The position numbers and the translations under genes were made by a program. The notes below the pieces were generated by a model. It had not been told where the DNA came from. It worked only from the letters and a program-made list of their open reading frames with translations, and did no database searches. From assembly GCA_017410365.1 (NCBI GenBank), contig JAFQQY010000007.1, forward strand, positions 1 through 64,000: a DNA stretch of 64,000 nucleotides. The letters are read 5' to 3'. Below are positions 24,655 through 34,123 of the stretch, one piece after another. Origin of the DNA: Prevotella sp. (GTDB lineage: Bacteria; Bacteroidota; Bacteroidia; Bacteroidales; Bacteroidaceae). Numbering within the stretch: the stretch's first letter is position 1; the number at the start of each line of letters is the position of its first letter.

Positions 24655-25911
24655 TTAAAGGAATGGGGTTAATAGAGACGCAAACCATCCTACAAACTTT
24701 TTCCATGGCGAGCGAAACTCATCCCATTTCTCTTCTGTAAGATAGAAGCTATTGCTTTTATCGTTGTCAAAAAGTCGTTCAAGTTCATGGGTGGTTGCCT
24801 TATCAACGATAACGGCATTCTCTTCATAGTCCCAACTGAGGCTTCTTGCATTGAGATTTGCACTGCCAACGGTGCAAAAACTTCCATCAACCATTATAAT
24901 CTTCGTGTGGTGAAAGCCAGGTTCGTAAACCCAGATGTGGGCACCTTTCTTCATTAGTTTATGAACGTTGTAGAAAACACAATCGGGTGTTAGTGGTATG
25001 TCGCTTTTAGCTGATACCATTATTTCCAGTTTTACTCCGCGCTTTACTGCCTTTTTGAGTTTTCTCTTTAGCTTATTGTTCATGGTTAAATATGGATTGA
25101 TAAGCTTGATGGAGTCTTTGGCATTATCAATAGCGCCATAATAGAATGTACGGATGATTTCATTTGAGATGCGAGGCTCGCGGTTGATTATGCCAACCAT
25201 CTTATTGCCGCTGGTTGAGGTGGTGTCTGGTTTCAGATTAGTGAAACCAGAATCTTCGCCAGCCCTAAAATACTTATCGCCCTGTATGTTTTGTTTTGAG
25301 GTCTTATTCCATATTTTCAAGAATATCCTTTGCAGTTCGTTGACAGCACCGCCTTCTATTCTGCAATGCATGTCACGCCATTCGCCAACTTGTTCTGTTC
25401 CATGTATATAATAATCAGCCACATTCATGCCGCCGGTATAGGCAACACAACCATCAATAACAACAATTTTACGGTGGTCTCTGCAGAAAACATGGTTGAC
25501 CCACGGAAAACGTACGGGGTCGAATTCATATATCTCAATTCCGCCTGCACGTAGTTGCTTGATATGTTTTTTCTTTAGTGGACGATTGTTTGAGTCATTG
25601 CCAAAACCGTCGAATAAAGCTCTGACCTCAACTCCCTCTGCTGCTTTTGCCTTTAAAATGTCGAAAAGTACAAAAGCAATAGAGTCGTTTCTGAAATTAA
25701 AATACTCTAGATGGATACTGCTTTTGGCTTGACGAATGGCTTCAAACATATCGTCAAACTTTTCCTGCCCACTGGTTAATAGTGTTACTTTATTGTTATG
25801 GGTAAATTCAACCCCGCTTTCTCTTAGTATATTTACTATAAGCGAATCACTGGTTTGAGCCTTAGTTGTGTGGCACCAAACCAGTAATCCTATTATTATT
25901 AAATATCTCAT
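24655..25911 (-). CDS. Phospholipase D superfamily protein, cardiolipin synthase-like
   Basis: Two HKD motifs are complete: H146-R-K148 with Asp153 (DHRKIVVIDG) and H335-T-K337 with Asp342 (HHTKIIMVDG). This is the active-site pair of bacterial cardiolipin synthases and related phosphatidyltransferases. Unlike classical ClsA, it lacks an N-terminal pair of membrane spans; instead it starts with a signal-like segment (residues 1-18, ending TKAQ), so it may be exported. The start is one base after the stop of the upstream hybrid regulator, so the two are translationally coupled. Exact substrate not known. Confidence 0.82.
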   Translation of the reverse strand: MRYLIIIGLLVWCHTTKAQTSDSLIVNILRESGVEFTHNNKVTLLTSGQEKFDDMFEAIRQAKSSIHLEYFNFRNDSIAFVLFDILKAKAAEGVEVRALFDGFGNDSNNRPLKKKHIKQLRAGGIEIYEFDPVRFPWVNHVFCRDHRKIVVIDGCVAYTGGMNVADYYIHGTEQVGEWRDMHCRIEGGAVNELQRIFLKIWNKTSKQNIQGDKYFRAGEDSGFTNLKPDTTSTSGNKMVGIINREPRISNEIIRTFYYGAIDNAKDSIKLINPYLTMNNKLKRKLKKAVKRGVKLEIMVSAKSDIPLTPDCVFYNVHKLMKKGAHIWVYEPGFHHTKIIMVDGSFCTVGSANLNARSLSWDYEENAVIVDKATTHELERLFDNDKSNSFYLTEEKWDEFRSPWKKFVGWFASLLTPFL

Positions 25912-25912
25912 T

Positions 25913-28900
25913 TTATTTGTTGCGATGTGTTAGTCGGTACTCAATGGGCGACATGCCAAATCTGTCTTTGAATATCTTGGTGAAATTCTCGGCAGTCATG
26001 AAACCAACATTTATGGCAAGTTCTGTTAAATTGATATTTGTACGTATAAGTAATGTGCATGCATGTTTAAGCCTTAGCTCTCTGACAAGCTCCGTTGGAG
26101 TCATATTAGTTATGCTCCTGATTTTGTGGAAGAACGGCACTCGACCCATTCCCATTGCCGATGCCATCTCTTCTAAGCTAATCTGTCCACGGCTCATATT
26201 ATGAATGACGTATTGCTCAATGTTTTTAATTAACTGGCGATCTCTGAAATCATTCATGCTATAGTTGCCTAAGACATCTTCGTCAGTGAAGTATTCGATA
26301 CCATGATTATCTTCACTTGCGTTATCGCCCGACAAAGGCTTGTTTATATTTGCAGGCAAGTTGCTGTTATCATCGTATGATGTGGTAACGGTTGTCATAC
26401 TTGCATTCAGACTCTCCAAACGTCTAGTCTCTTTACCTTCGATAACATTTCTGTTTGTGGTGTCTGTAACTATACCGAGCAAGTTGTTTATTCTGATTAT
26501 AGCTTCCTGAATATTAAATGGCTTGGCAAGATAGTCATCGGCAGATAATGTTATGTTCATGCCTTCCATATCTTGTGGAGTAAGTACTGTATCTGTCATA
26601 AGTATGAACTTAATCTTGTCTGTAAACTGGTTTGTCTTCAGACGATTACAGAATTCACTACCGGTCATTTTGGGCATGTCTTGCTTGCATAGTATAACAT
26701 TGGCTTTTAATACATCAATGTCTGCAATAGCGGCATCGATATTGTTATATGCATGAGTGTTGTAGATACCATACAGATGTGCGCTGATAAACTTCAAGAA
26801 TTCATCATTGTCATCTATAATCATGACAACATATTTCATTGTTGCCAAGTCGGTGTTCTTGTTCTTTATCTCTGCTGTCAGTTCTGCTCCTTCGCCGTTT
26901 GGCAGGCAAATAATGCCTTCGTCGTTTAATTGTAATCTGTTGGCAGCAGAGTTGGCTGCCTTAGATTCAGGCTTCTCCAAAGCAATCTGCATTTCAGACA
27001 AACGTGTGATTATCTGAAGCATTTGGAAATGCAAAGAGTTAATCTGTTCCTTGCCCTCGACAGTGTCTTCCTTTTCAGAAAGCGTGCTGATGATAGATGT
27101 CATTCGCGACATAGGTTGGCGAAGGTCATCGCTGGCAGATTTTATTTCTTCTCTTTGAATCTTTAGTTCTGTAAGTACAGCTTTCTTCTTTTTCCATAGA
27201 TATGATATCTTTTGGTAACCGAATCTCCATAGATAAACGGCAACCATAAGTATTATGGCATAGAATAAAAGCATCCACCAAGACAGCCACCAAGGTGGAA
27301 GTATCCTAATCTCTAATGTACGTTCCTGATTGCTGATGGCACCATCTGAACTTACTGCTTTAACGTGAAGCTTGTATGAACCACTACTTAATTCGTTGAA
27401 TGTTACCCCATGGGTTAGGGCATCACCGTTTCTCCAGTCGTTATCCTTGCCTTCCAGCCAATACATGAATAGCAAGCGCTCGCTTTGGTTGTAGTTGCCG
27501 GCACCGAATTTTATTGTGAAGGTGTTTTGATTGTTATTGAGAACAATCTTGCTGCTTTCATTGAGTGCCTGTTGCAATGGCACATTGTCGTCGTATCTAT
27601 GTCCAACCTGAATCTCTTCTTCGTTGATGAACAGCTGAGTAAGCATTACTCTCGGAAGACTTTCGCTTTCTTTCTTTCCTTCTCTATTAATCCAGTTTAC
27701 GCCAAACAAACCACCGAAAACAACGTTGCCGTCTGTCTTGGCAAATATTGCACCGACGTTAAACTCATTGCTCTGCAAACCATCTGATGTGTCATAGTTG
27801 TACAATCCATAGTTGTAAGTTCCCATTTCATGGTCACGTTGTACAACAACGCGGCTAATACCGTTGCTTGTTGATACCCAAATGTTATGATATTTGTCTT
27901 CTGTGATTCCGCAAATGTTGTTGTTGCAAAGACCAACTCTTTCAGTCAGGTGGTCAAGATGGTCATTTGTTGGATTTAATATATTAATTCCTTCTCGTGT
28001 TCCAATCCAAATCAGTCCGCGTGAGTCTTCGTATATCTGGGTAATGTAATTGTTGGTAAATGTCTTTAGGTTTGACTTGTTTCCTGTTAGGAAATATCGT
28101 TCTGTAGACGAGAGGTTCATTATTATCAGTCCTTCACCGGTACCAATGAATATGTTATTGCCTTTACCGAAATGAAGGGCTGTAATATTATTCGTATTTA
28201 ACTTCCTGTTTTCTTTGGTGTATGTAGAGAAACTATTTAGTCGAGGATTGAAAACCTGCAATCCACCGCTAGTGGCAATCCATAGATTTCCTGCCTTATC
28301 GGTACACAAGGCATTAATATGGTCGTTTATTACAGTTCGTAAACTATCCTTTGAGACAGAGTAAATAGTTGCAACACCATCCTTTATTCTTGTTAGACCA
28401 TTGTTTTTTGAACCAACCCAAAGGCTGCCATCTTTAGTTGTTGTGATTGCAGATACTCTTAAACTGGCAAGTGGTCCGTCGTATCCAATAACACCCTTGT
28501 CGCTTGTGCCATACCATAAATTACCTTCGGCATCTTGTGTGACAGCTGTAATGTCACCATTAAGTTCAGATTGGAACTTGTAAATGTTTTTACTCCAAAA
28601 CGCAACTCCGGCTTTTTCTGTACCAACCCATAACAAATCGGTATCGTCAACATATAGGCTTTGTATGCTAATGATATCACGGCGAATGTGCATGTCATTC
28701 ATGTTTCTTGGGTCAATATACTCCATTTCGTATGAATTGACATTTGTCCTGATAAGTCCAGAGCGGTCTGTACCAATCCAGATATTGCCATTTCGGTCAG
28801 CAGCCATGGCATTAACGGCATGGTCAACACTAACATTTGTAAGTCCTATGCTATTGCCAATCGTAGTATTCCATTGGCCGATTTTCTTGTTGTATATCAT

Positions 28901-29629
28901 CAATGTGCCTTTGCCATAAAGCCAGATATTATCCATTTGGTCAGCAAAAACCTTTAATGATGCAGACTTGCGGAGTTTTTGATTGGCGACATCATTTGCA
29001 ACCCATAAAGTCTGTTGTTGGTTGCTAATGCTACAACATGCGATTCGACCATCTTCGTAAACGATAAGTGCACCGTCACGGCATTCGCCGATAGAACAAA
29101 TTTCTCCCTCAGGTATTCCAAGCGCATCATTGGTGTAGCCAAACTCATAAGTAAGTTGCTGTTGCATGTTGTATGCAAAAACACCTTTCTCTGGTATTGC
29201 TAGCCATAGATTCTTATGACTATCGATGAACATTACGCTTGGTTGGTCTTTTATTCCAATCTTGGCAAATACTTGCCTCATATCCCTTTCGAATGTTTCG
29301 TTCTGTGGGTGATAGATACACAACCCTGACGCTGTTAGAATCCACAAGTCACCATTTAGAGACTCATAGATATTATTAATATAGCTGTCGGGTAGTGAGG
29401 CTCCATCTTGAGAATTACTCTGGAAAGCCTTGAATGTATATCCATCGTATCTGTATAAACCTGCAGACGTTCCGAACCACATAAAACCTCTCGAGTCTTT
29501 ATGGATACAATTAATCTGGCTGCTATTTAAACCATTGGTGGAGTTGAGTGTCTTAAATAAGAATTCTGCAGACGCGTCAATTGGCATCAGCAGAATTATG
29601 AAAACTATTATATGCTTTAAAATATTCAT
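25913..29629 (-). CDS. Hybrid two-component-like regulator with decayed kinase and receiver
   Basis: Domain order follows Bacteroidota hybrid two-component systems: signal peptide (1-21), Reg_prop beta-propeller repeats (about 30-640, many WxGT motifs), Y_Y_Y domain (about 700-778), one membrane span (781-802), dimerisation-like helices (about 815-890), receiver (931-1053) and AraC-type HTH (about 1135-1238). Key residues are lost. The His of the HisKA motif is replaced by Asp834 (DDLRQP). No N, G1 or G2 boxes exist between 850 and 930, so the ATPase domain is missing. The receiver phospho-Asp position is Lys982 (CKQDMPKMTG). It probably signals by shape change, not phosphorylation. It is coupled to the downstream phospholipase D-type gene. 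Confidence 0.88.
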   Translation of the reverse strand: MNILKHIIVFIILLMPIDASAEFLFKTLNSTNGLNSSQINCIHKDSRGFMWFGTSAGLYRYDGYTFKAFQSNSQDGASLPDSYINNIYESLNGDLWILTASGLCIYHPQNETFERDMRQVFAKIGIKDQPSVMFIDSHKNLWLAIPEKGVFAYNMQQQLTYEFGYTNDALGIPEGEICSIGECRDGALIVYEDGRIACCSISNQQQTLWVANDVANQKLRKSASLKVFADQMDNIWLYGKGTLMIYNKKIGQWNTTIGNSIGLTNVSVDHAVNAMAADRNGNIWIGTDRSGLIRTNVNSYEMEYIDPRNMNDMHIRRDIISIQSLYVDDTDLLWVGTEKAGVAFWSKNIYKFQSELNGDITAVTQDAEGNLWYGTSDKGVIGYDGPLASLRVSAITTTKDGSLWVGSKNNGLTRIKDGVATIYSVSKDSLRTVINDHINALCTDKAGNLWIATSGGLQVFNPRLNSFSTYTKENRKLNTNNITALHFGKGNNIFIGTGEGLIIMNLSSTERYFLTGNKSNLKTFTNNYITQIYEDSRGLIWIGTREGINILNPTNDHLDHLTERVGLCNNNICGITEDKYHNIWVSTSNGISRVVVQRDHEMGTYNYGLYNYDTSDGLQSNEFNVGAIFAKTDGNVVFGGLFGVNWINREGKKESESLPRVMLTQLFINEEEIQVGHRYDDNVPLQQALNESSKIVLNNNQNTFTIKFGAGNYNQSERLLFMYWLEGKDNDWRNGDALTHGVTFNELSSGSYKLHVKAVSSDGAISNQERTLEIRILPPWWLSWWMLLFYAIILMVAVYLWRFGYQKISYLWKKKKAVLTELKIQREEIKSASDDLRQPMSRMTSIISTLSEKEDTVEGKEQINSLHFQMLQIITRLSEMQIALEKPESKAANSAANRLQLNDEGIICLPNGEGAELTAEIKNKNTDLATMKYVVMIIDDNDEFLKFISAHLYGIYNTHAYNNIDAAIADIDVLKANVILCKQDMPKMTGSEFCNRLKTNQFTDKIKFILMTDTVLTPQDMEGMNITLSADDYLAKPFNIQEAIIRINNLLGIVTDTTNRNVIEGKETRRLESLNASMTTVTTSYDDNSNLPANINKPLSGDNASEDNHGIEYFTDEDVLGNYSMNDFRDRQLIKNIEQYVIHNMSRGQISLEEMASAMGMGRVPFFHKIRSITNMTPTELVRELRLKHACTLLIRTNINLTELAINVGFMTAENFTKIFKDRFGMSPIEYRLTHRNK

Positions 29630-29680
29630 ATATGGTAAATATGCTATCTAAGTCAATACAATATTGTTATAACATCTATG

Positions 29681-29711
29681 CAAAAATAAGAAAAATATGG
29701 CAAACGTCAAA
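29681..29711 (-). promoter_or_regulatory. Promoter of the degenerate hybrid regulator
   Basis: On the minus strand TTTG (complement of 29708-29711), 19 bases, TATTTTTG (complement of 29681-29688); leader about 50 bases. The remaining sequence to hisB (29712-29813) is AT-rich with a weak palindrome around 29723-29740 and no gene. Confidence 0.7.
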
Positions 29712-29813
29712 ACCTATTACCATAAAAATGGTTATTTTTATCATATTGCTTGATGTACTGAACTAAAAATAGTCATCCAATAGGCAATAATGGCCATTTG
29801 AGAACAATTACGA

Positions 29814-30884
29814 CTAAAGCATTCCTTTGGTAGAAGGCAACTCGTAATGGTAAATGTCTCGCTTGATGGCCATTTTAAGACTTCGTGCAAAAGCCTTGAA
29901 AATACCTTCTATTTTATGATGCTCATTATCGCCTTCGGCACGGATGTTTAGATTCATCTTGGAACTGTCGCTTATGCTTTTGAAGAAATGTAAAAACATT
30001 TCCGTAGGCATGTCCCCGATGAATTCTCTTTTGAATGAAGCATCCCACACCAACCAAGGTCTACCACCAAAATCTAATGCGACAGAACATAGGCAATCGT
30101 CCATAGGCAATGAATAGCCATATCTCTCAATTCCTCTTTTGTTTCCTAAAGCACTAAGAATACATTCTCCAAGTGCAATAGCTGTGTCTTCTATTGTATG
30201 ATGCTCGTCCACGTTCAGATCTCCTTTGGTTGTGATAGTCAAATCAATCATTCCGTGTTTGCCTATCTGCTCAAGCATGTGGTCAAAAAAGCCCAAGCCG
30301 GTAGAAATATTGCATTTGCCGTTTCCATCTAGGTTAATGCTCACATAAATGTCTGTCTCTTTGGTTGTTCTTTTTATTTCTGCTTTACGTTCGCCAGCAA
30401 ACAATATTTCAGAAATCTTATCCCATGTCATATTGTCTTTGCCTATGATAAGAGATTTGCAACCGATGTTGTCTGCGAATTGTCTGTCTGTATCACGATC
30501 ACCAATGACGTAACTATTTGCAATGTCGTATTCGGGGTTGTTTATATATTTCTCAACTAAACCGATGTTGGGCTTGCGTGTTGGAGCGTTGTCTTCTGGG
30601 AAATGCTTGTCTATAAGAATATCGCTAAATGTAATGCCTTCACCATCAAGTGTTTTTAAAATGAAATTATGGACGGGCCAGAAGGTATCTTCAGGGAAAG
30701 AATCAGTGCCGAGTCCATCTTGGTTAGATACCATTACGAATTCAAAGTCGAGTTTTGATTTGATAAAACTCAGATTTTTGAACATGCCTTCAGTGAAGGT
30801 CAATTTCTCGAACGAGTCTATTTGTTCATCAGCAGGCTCTTTAATCAAAGTGCCGTCGCGGTCAATGAATAATATGCGTTTCAT
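29814..30884 (-). CDS. hisB: Bifunctional histidinol-phosphatase/imidazoleglycerol-phosphate dehydratase
   Basis: Carries two steps of histidine synthesis. Residues 1-165 are the HAD-type histidinol phosphatase (FIDRDGTL with Asp8 and Asp10, [17 protein letters not shown]). Residues about 170-356 are the dehydratase, with metal-binding [28 protein letters not shown] and [18 protein letters not shown]. 356 aa, as in Escherichia coli HisB. The start codon directly follows the stop of the upstream membrane-protein gene. No other his gene is in the window. Confidence 0.96.
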   Translation of the reverse strand: MKRILFIDRDGTLIKEPADEQIDSFEKLTFTEGMFKNLSFIKSKLDFEFVMVSNQDGLGTDSFPEDTFWPVHNFILKTLDGEGITFSDILIDKHFPEDNAPTRKPNIGLVEKYINNPEYDIANSYVIGDRDTDRQFADNIGCKSLIIGKDNMTWDKISEILFAGERKAEIKRTTKETDIYVSINLDGNGKCNISTGLGFFDHMLEQIGKHGMIDLTITTKGDLNVDEHHTIEDTAIALGECILSALGNKRGIERYGYSLPMDDCLCSVALDFGGRPWLVWDASFKREFIGDMPTEMFLHFFKSISDSSKMNLNIRAEGDNEHHKIEGIFKAFARSLKMAIKRDIYHYELPSTKGML

Positions 30885-31883
30885 TTAATTTATTCTATAT
30901 AAGTCTTGTTCGTTTTTGAGCTTGTTCTCTAATATTTCTTTTTCTTGTGTCTCTATAGCACCATACATATAATATGTAGGGAATAACATAGTCATTCGAA
31001 TATATGCTTGGATAAATCCGCATACGAAAAATGTGATAATCGTCAATGTGGTAATATAATCAGGCATTCCTAATGGGTCGCCCTGCAATAACCCGATGTT
31101 GGCAATGTAGTTTGCTTCTGAAAGAATGTATGCTGGAAGTGAAGTTATAAAACTAACGATGAATACTATAAACATACAGACAATTGATACTACAAAGATA
31201 TAACCATAGTGACGAAAACCTGTTGGGTAAGCTTGCACTAATATTTTCCAAAAGTTTCCTTTATGAGAAAGCAAATATTTAGTGCAAGAAAAAGTCAATG
31301 GGATTGCTAAGCAAACTATAAGGAGTATAGCTATACCAGTGATGCATAGAGATAAAATGTAGCTGTTTGGATCTGCAAGCATATCTTTAAGGAAGAAAAC
31401 GAAAATCAATCCGAATGGTATTGAAATTATTAAAGCAATGATAAAATAGAAAAAAGCTGCTTTAATTGTGCGCCATACGGAAGACTTATCAAAATAAAAC
31501 CATGTATTTGGAACTGGTATAGATGCATTCTCTTGATGTTGGCGAAGAAGGGATACGCCACTTGAATAGAATGTGATTTCAATAATTCCGCCTATAATGA
31601 TAACAACCAAAAATGAAAGACAAATAGTGATGTACTCTAGATTCTCATATAATGGCATTTCTGAAGATGTGCTGGCCATGGTCATAAGAACAAACCTTGG
31701 CAATTCGATAGATGATAATGTGCCCAGAATGCTGCAAGCTGCCGCATATAATATGGCCCAAAGCCATGATGCCTTTAATATTTTCTTGAAATTATCTGTA
31801 TATAATTTATATCCAGCAGTTAAACTAGAATTGTAACTGCGGTTCTTCATTAGAATTCCTTCTGTTGCTTTTTCCATATCCAA
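30885..31883 (-). CDS. Multi-pass membrane protein of unknown function
   Basis: 332 aa with six or so hydrophobic segments (about 43-65, 85-110, 140-165, 172-195, 225-250, 275-300) and a polar N terminus (TAGYKLYTDNFKKILKAS) of the sort seen in glycerophosphoryl diester phosphodiesterase-type membrane domains and DUF975-like proteins. I do not assign a family. A start at residue 12 (MKNRSYNSS) is also possible. It precedes hisB with no gap, so they are cotranscribed, though no functional link is obvious. Confidence 0.72.
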   Translation of the reverse strand: MDMEKATEGILMKNRSYNSSLTAGYKLYTDNFKKILKASWLWAILYAAACSILGTLSSIELPRFVLMTMASTSSEMPLYENLEYITICLSFLVVIIIGGIIEITFYSSGVSLLRQHQENASIPVPNTWFYFDKSSVWRTIKAAFFYFIIALIISIPFGLIFVFFLKDMLADPNSYILSLCITGIAILLIVCLAIPLTFSCTKYLLSHKGNFWKILVQAYPTGFRHYGYIFVVSIVCMFIVFIVSFITSLPAYILSEANYIANIGLLQGDPLGMPDYITTLTIITFFVCGFIQAYIRMTMLFPTYYMYGAIETQEKEILENKLKNEQDLYRIN

Positions 31884-31933
31884 AACACGCTTGATATTTT
31901 ATGATTTCTCAATGTTGCATATATTATATTATG

Positions 31934-31941
31934 CAAAGGTA
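31934..31941 (-). promoter_or_regulatory. -7 box of the membrane protein-hisB operon
   Basis: TACCTTTG on the minus strand, 50 bases upstream of the start. Confidence 0.62.
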
Positions 31942-32017
31942 GTAATAAAATTATAATTTAAAGATTAAGAATAAAGAAAAAAGCAAGTTGGTGTTGGCGT
32001 TTTTCAATATTTTACAT

Positions 32018-32025
32018 TATCTTTG
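32018..32025 (+). promoter_or_regulatory. -7 box of the oxidoreductase operon
   Basis: TATCTTTG, with a TTG 21 bases upstream; 19 bases before the ATG. Confidence 0.62.
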
Positions 32026-32044
32026 TGGCAAATAAAGAATTATT

Positions 32045-33028
32045 ATGAAAATATTAAAATGGGGATTTATCGGTTGCGGTGAAGTGACGGAGAAAAAGAG
32101 TGGCCCAGCTTTTAATGAAGTTGCGGGTTCCTCTGTCGAAGCTGTTATGAGCCGTAGTGAGCGAAATGCCCGCGGATACGCCGAACGTCATAAGATAAGT
32201 AAATGGTATACAGATGCTCAAGAACTTATTGATGACCCAGACGTTAATGCGATATACATAGCAACTCCTCCTTCTAGCCATGCTACATTTGCTATTATGG
32301 CAATGAAAGCAGGCAAACCAGTGTATGTTGAAAAACCCCTTGCAGCCTCATATGAGGATTGTGTAAGAATAAATAAGGTCAGCGAAGAGACTAAGGTACC
32401 TTGCTTTGTTGCTTATTACAGAAGGTATCTGCCATATTTCCAAAAGGTAAAAAGTATTATTGACAATGGTGTGATAGGCAAGGTGATAAACGTTCATATT
32501 AGATTTGCTGTTCCACCACGTGATCTTGATTATGAAAAGGCTGATAAGTTGCCATGGCGATTACAACCGGATATAGCAGGTGGCGGATATTTTTATGATT
32601 TGGCTCCCCATCAGTTAGACTTATTGCAGCATATTTTTGGGGTAATAGTAGAAGCTAACGGTATATATGCCAATCGTGGCAAAATATATAAGGCAGAAGA
32701 TTCGGTAAGCGCATGCTTTAAGTTTGAAACAGGTATGCCTGGTAGTGGTTCGTGGTGTTTTGTTGCACATGAATCAGCAAAAGAAGACCGCATTGAGATT
32801 ATTGGCGATATGGGATTGGTTAGCTTCTCTGTTTTTAATTACGAACCAATAGTCCTTCATACTAGCGAAGGTACTCAGTCGATAACAGTTCCTAACCCTC
32901 CTTATGTTCAATATCCATTGATTAAGAATGTTATTGAACATCTTCAGGGGCTAGGCGTCTGCACATGTACCAGCGTGTCTGCAACACCTGTAAACTGGGC
33001 TATGGATAGAATATTGGGTAAGTTCTGA
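32045..33028 (+). CDS. Gfo/Idh/MocA family NAD(P)-dependent oxidoreductase
   Basis: N-terminal Rossmann domain with GFIGCGEVT, IYIATPPSSHATFAI and the EKPLA motif holding the catalytic Lys; C-terminal domain with AGGGYFYDLAPHQLDLL. Members oxidise or reduce sugars or sugar derivatives; the substrate cannot be read from sequence. 327 aa. First gene of a probable operon with the DUF4421 and DUF1460 genes (15-base gap). Confidence 0.88.
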   Translation: MKILKWGFIGCGEVTEKKSGPAFNEVAGSSVEAVMSRSERNARGYAERHKISKWYTDAQELIDDPDVNAIYIATPPSSHATFAIMAMKAGKPVYVEKPLAASYEDCVRINKVSEETKVPCFVAYYRRYLPYFQKVKSIIDNGVIGKVINVHIRFAVPPRDLDYEKADKLPWRLQPDIAGGGYFYDLAPHQLDLLQHIFGVIVEANGIYANRGKIYKAEDSVSACFKFETGMPGSGSWCFVAHESAKEDRIEIIGDMGLVSFSVFNYEPIVLHTSEGTQSITVPNPPYVQYPLIKNVIEHLQGLGVCTCTSVSATPVNWAMDRILGKF

Positions 33029-33043
33029 TTGTAATTTGAATAT

Positions 33044-34123
33044 ATGTTGATGCTACGTATAGTTTTGGTTTTCTGCTTGTCCATTTTCTGTTTGCATCTT
33101 AGCTCACAAGAGGTTGCTAAGAAGAAGGAACTAAGCAAATTGAGAAAAACGGTTCGTGGCTTTAGTAAAATAGATACCAACTATATAGAACCTCAGCATT
33201 ATGACTATACGGTTATGTTACAGAGTACAACAACCTATGACATATATAAATTGAGGAGTGAGAATGGCCAGTCGATAACTTTGGCTCCTGATGTTATGAT
33301 GAAATTCGGTCCATATATTGGTTGGCGTTGGTTTTTTCTTGGATATACTTTCGACTTGAAAAATCTTGGTTTCGGAAATAAAGGCAAGAAGCAAGAGCTT
33401 GAGTTCAGTATATATAGTAATCAGATAGGAATAGATTTGTTTTATAGGAGAACAGGTAGTGATTATAAGATAAGAAATGTTGATATGGGTAGAGGCATCG
33501 ATGCTTCTTCTATGGAACATCTGCCCTTTGATGGCATTAATGTAGGAATCACGGGCGTAAATCTTTACTATATATTCAATCACCGTAAGTTCTCTTATCC
33601 TGCTGCTTTTTCGCAAAGTACATGCCAAAAACTGAGCTGTGGTTCTTGGATAGCAGGTGTTGGGTATACTCGTAATAGCTTATCTTTGGATTATGAAAAG
33701 TTACAGAAGGTGGTAGAACAGAATTGCACACCTAGTACGGTCAAGGTGGATAGTGGTTTGTTATTTAATGATATCAAATATTATGATATAAATGTCTCTG
33801 GAGGGTATGCCTACAATTGGGTTTTTGCAAAAAACTGGTTGTTTTGTGCAAGTGCATCTATGGCTTTGGCTTATAAACGCTCTAAAGGAGATGCTACAAA
33901 TGGTAATAAAGAGCATGGCTTTAGCTTCAATAATTTCAATATTGATGGTATAGGACGTTTCGGGTTGGTATATAATAATACCAAGTGGTATGTTGGGTCA
34001 AGTGCGATAGTGCATTCATATAATTATAGACGAAGCCGTTTTGCCGCAAATAATGTATTTGGAAGCCTAAACATTTATGCCGGCATTAACTTCGGTTTGA
34101 AAAATAGGTATAAAAAGAAATGA
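33044..34123 (+). CDS. DUF4421 family outer-membrane-type protein
   Basis: Signal peptide (about 1-21) followed by sequence that alternates short polar turns and amphipathic strands, with a terminal aromatic strand pattern (GSLNIYAGINFGLKNRY) typical of beta-barrels. The opening IDTNYIEPQHYDYTVMLQST and FGPYIGWRWFFLGYTFD mark DUF4421. Probably an outer-membrane protein. Function unknown. It overlaps the next gene by 4 bases (ATGA). Confidence 0.8.
   Translation: MLMLRIVLVFCLSIFCLHLSSQEVAKKKELSKLRKTVRGFSKIDTNYIEPQHYDYTVMLQSTTTYDIYKLRSENGQSITLAPDVMMKFGPYIGWRWFFLGYTFDLKNLGFGNKGKKQELEFSIYSNQIGIDLFYRRTGSDYKIRNVDMGRGIDASSMEHLPFDGINVGITGVNLYYIFNHRKFSYPAAFSQSTCQKLSCGSWIAGVGYTRNSLSLDYEKLQKVVEQNCTPSTVKVDSGLLFNDIKYYDINVSGGYAYNWVFAKNWLFCASASMALAYKRSKGDATNGNKEHGFSFNNFNIDGIGRFGLVYNNTKWYVGSSAIVHSYNYRRSRFAANNVFGSLNIYAGINFGLKNRYKKK

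Noticed and set aside
29723-29740. TAAAAATGGTTATTTTTA as a further member of the 22-bp module family
   Set aside because: It is 18 bp long, and no second module occurs 22 bp on either side.
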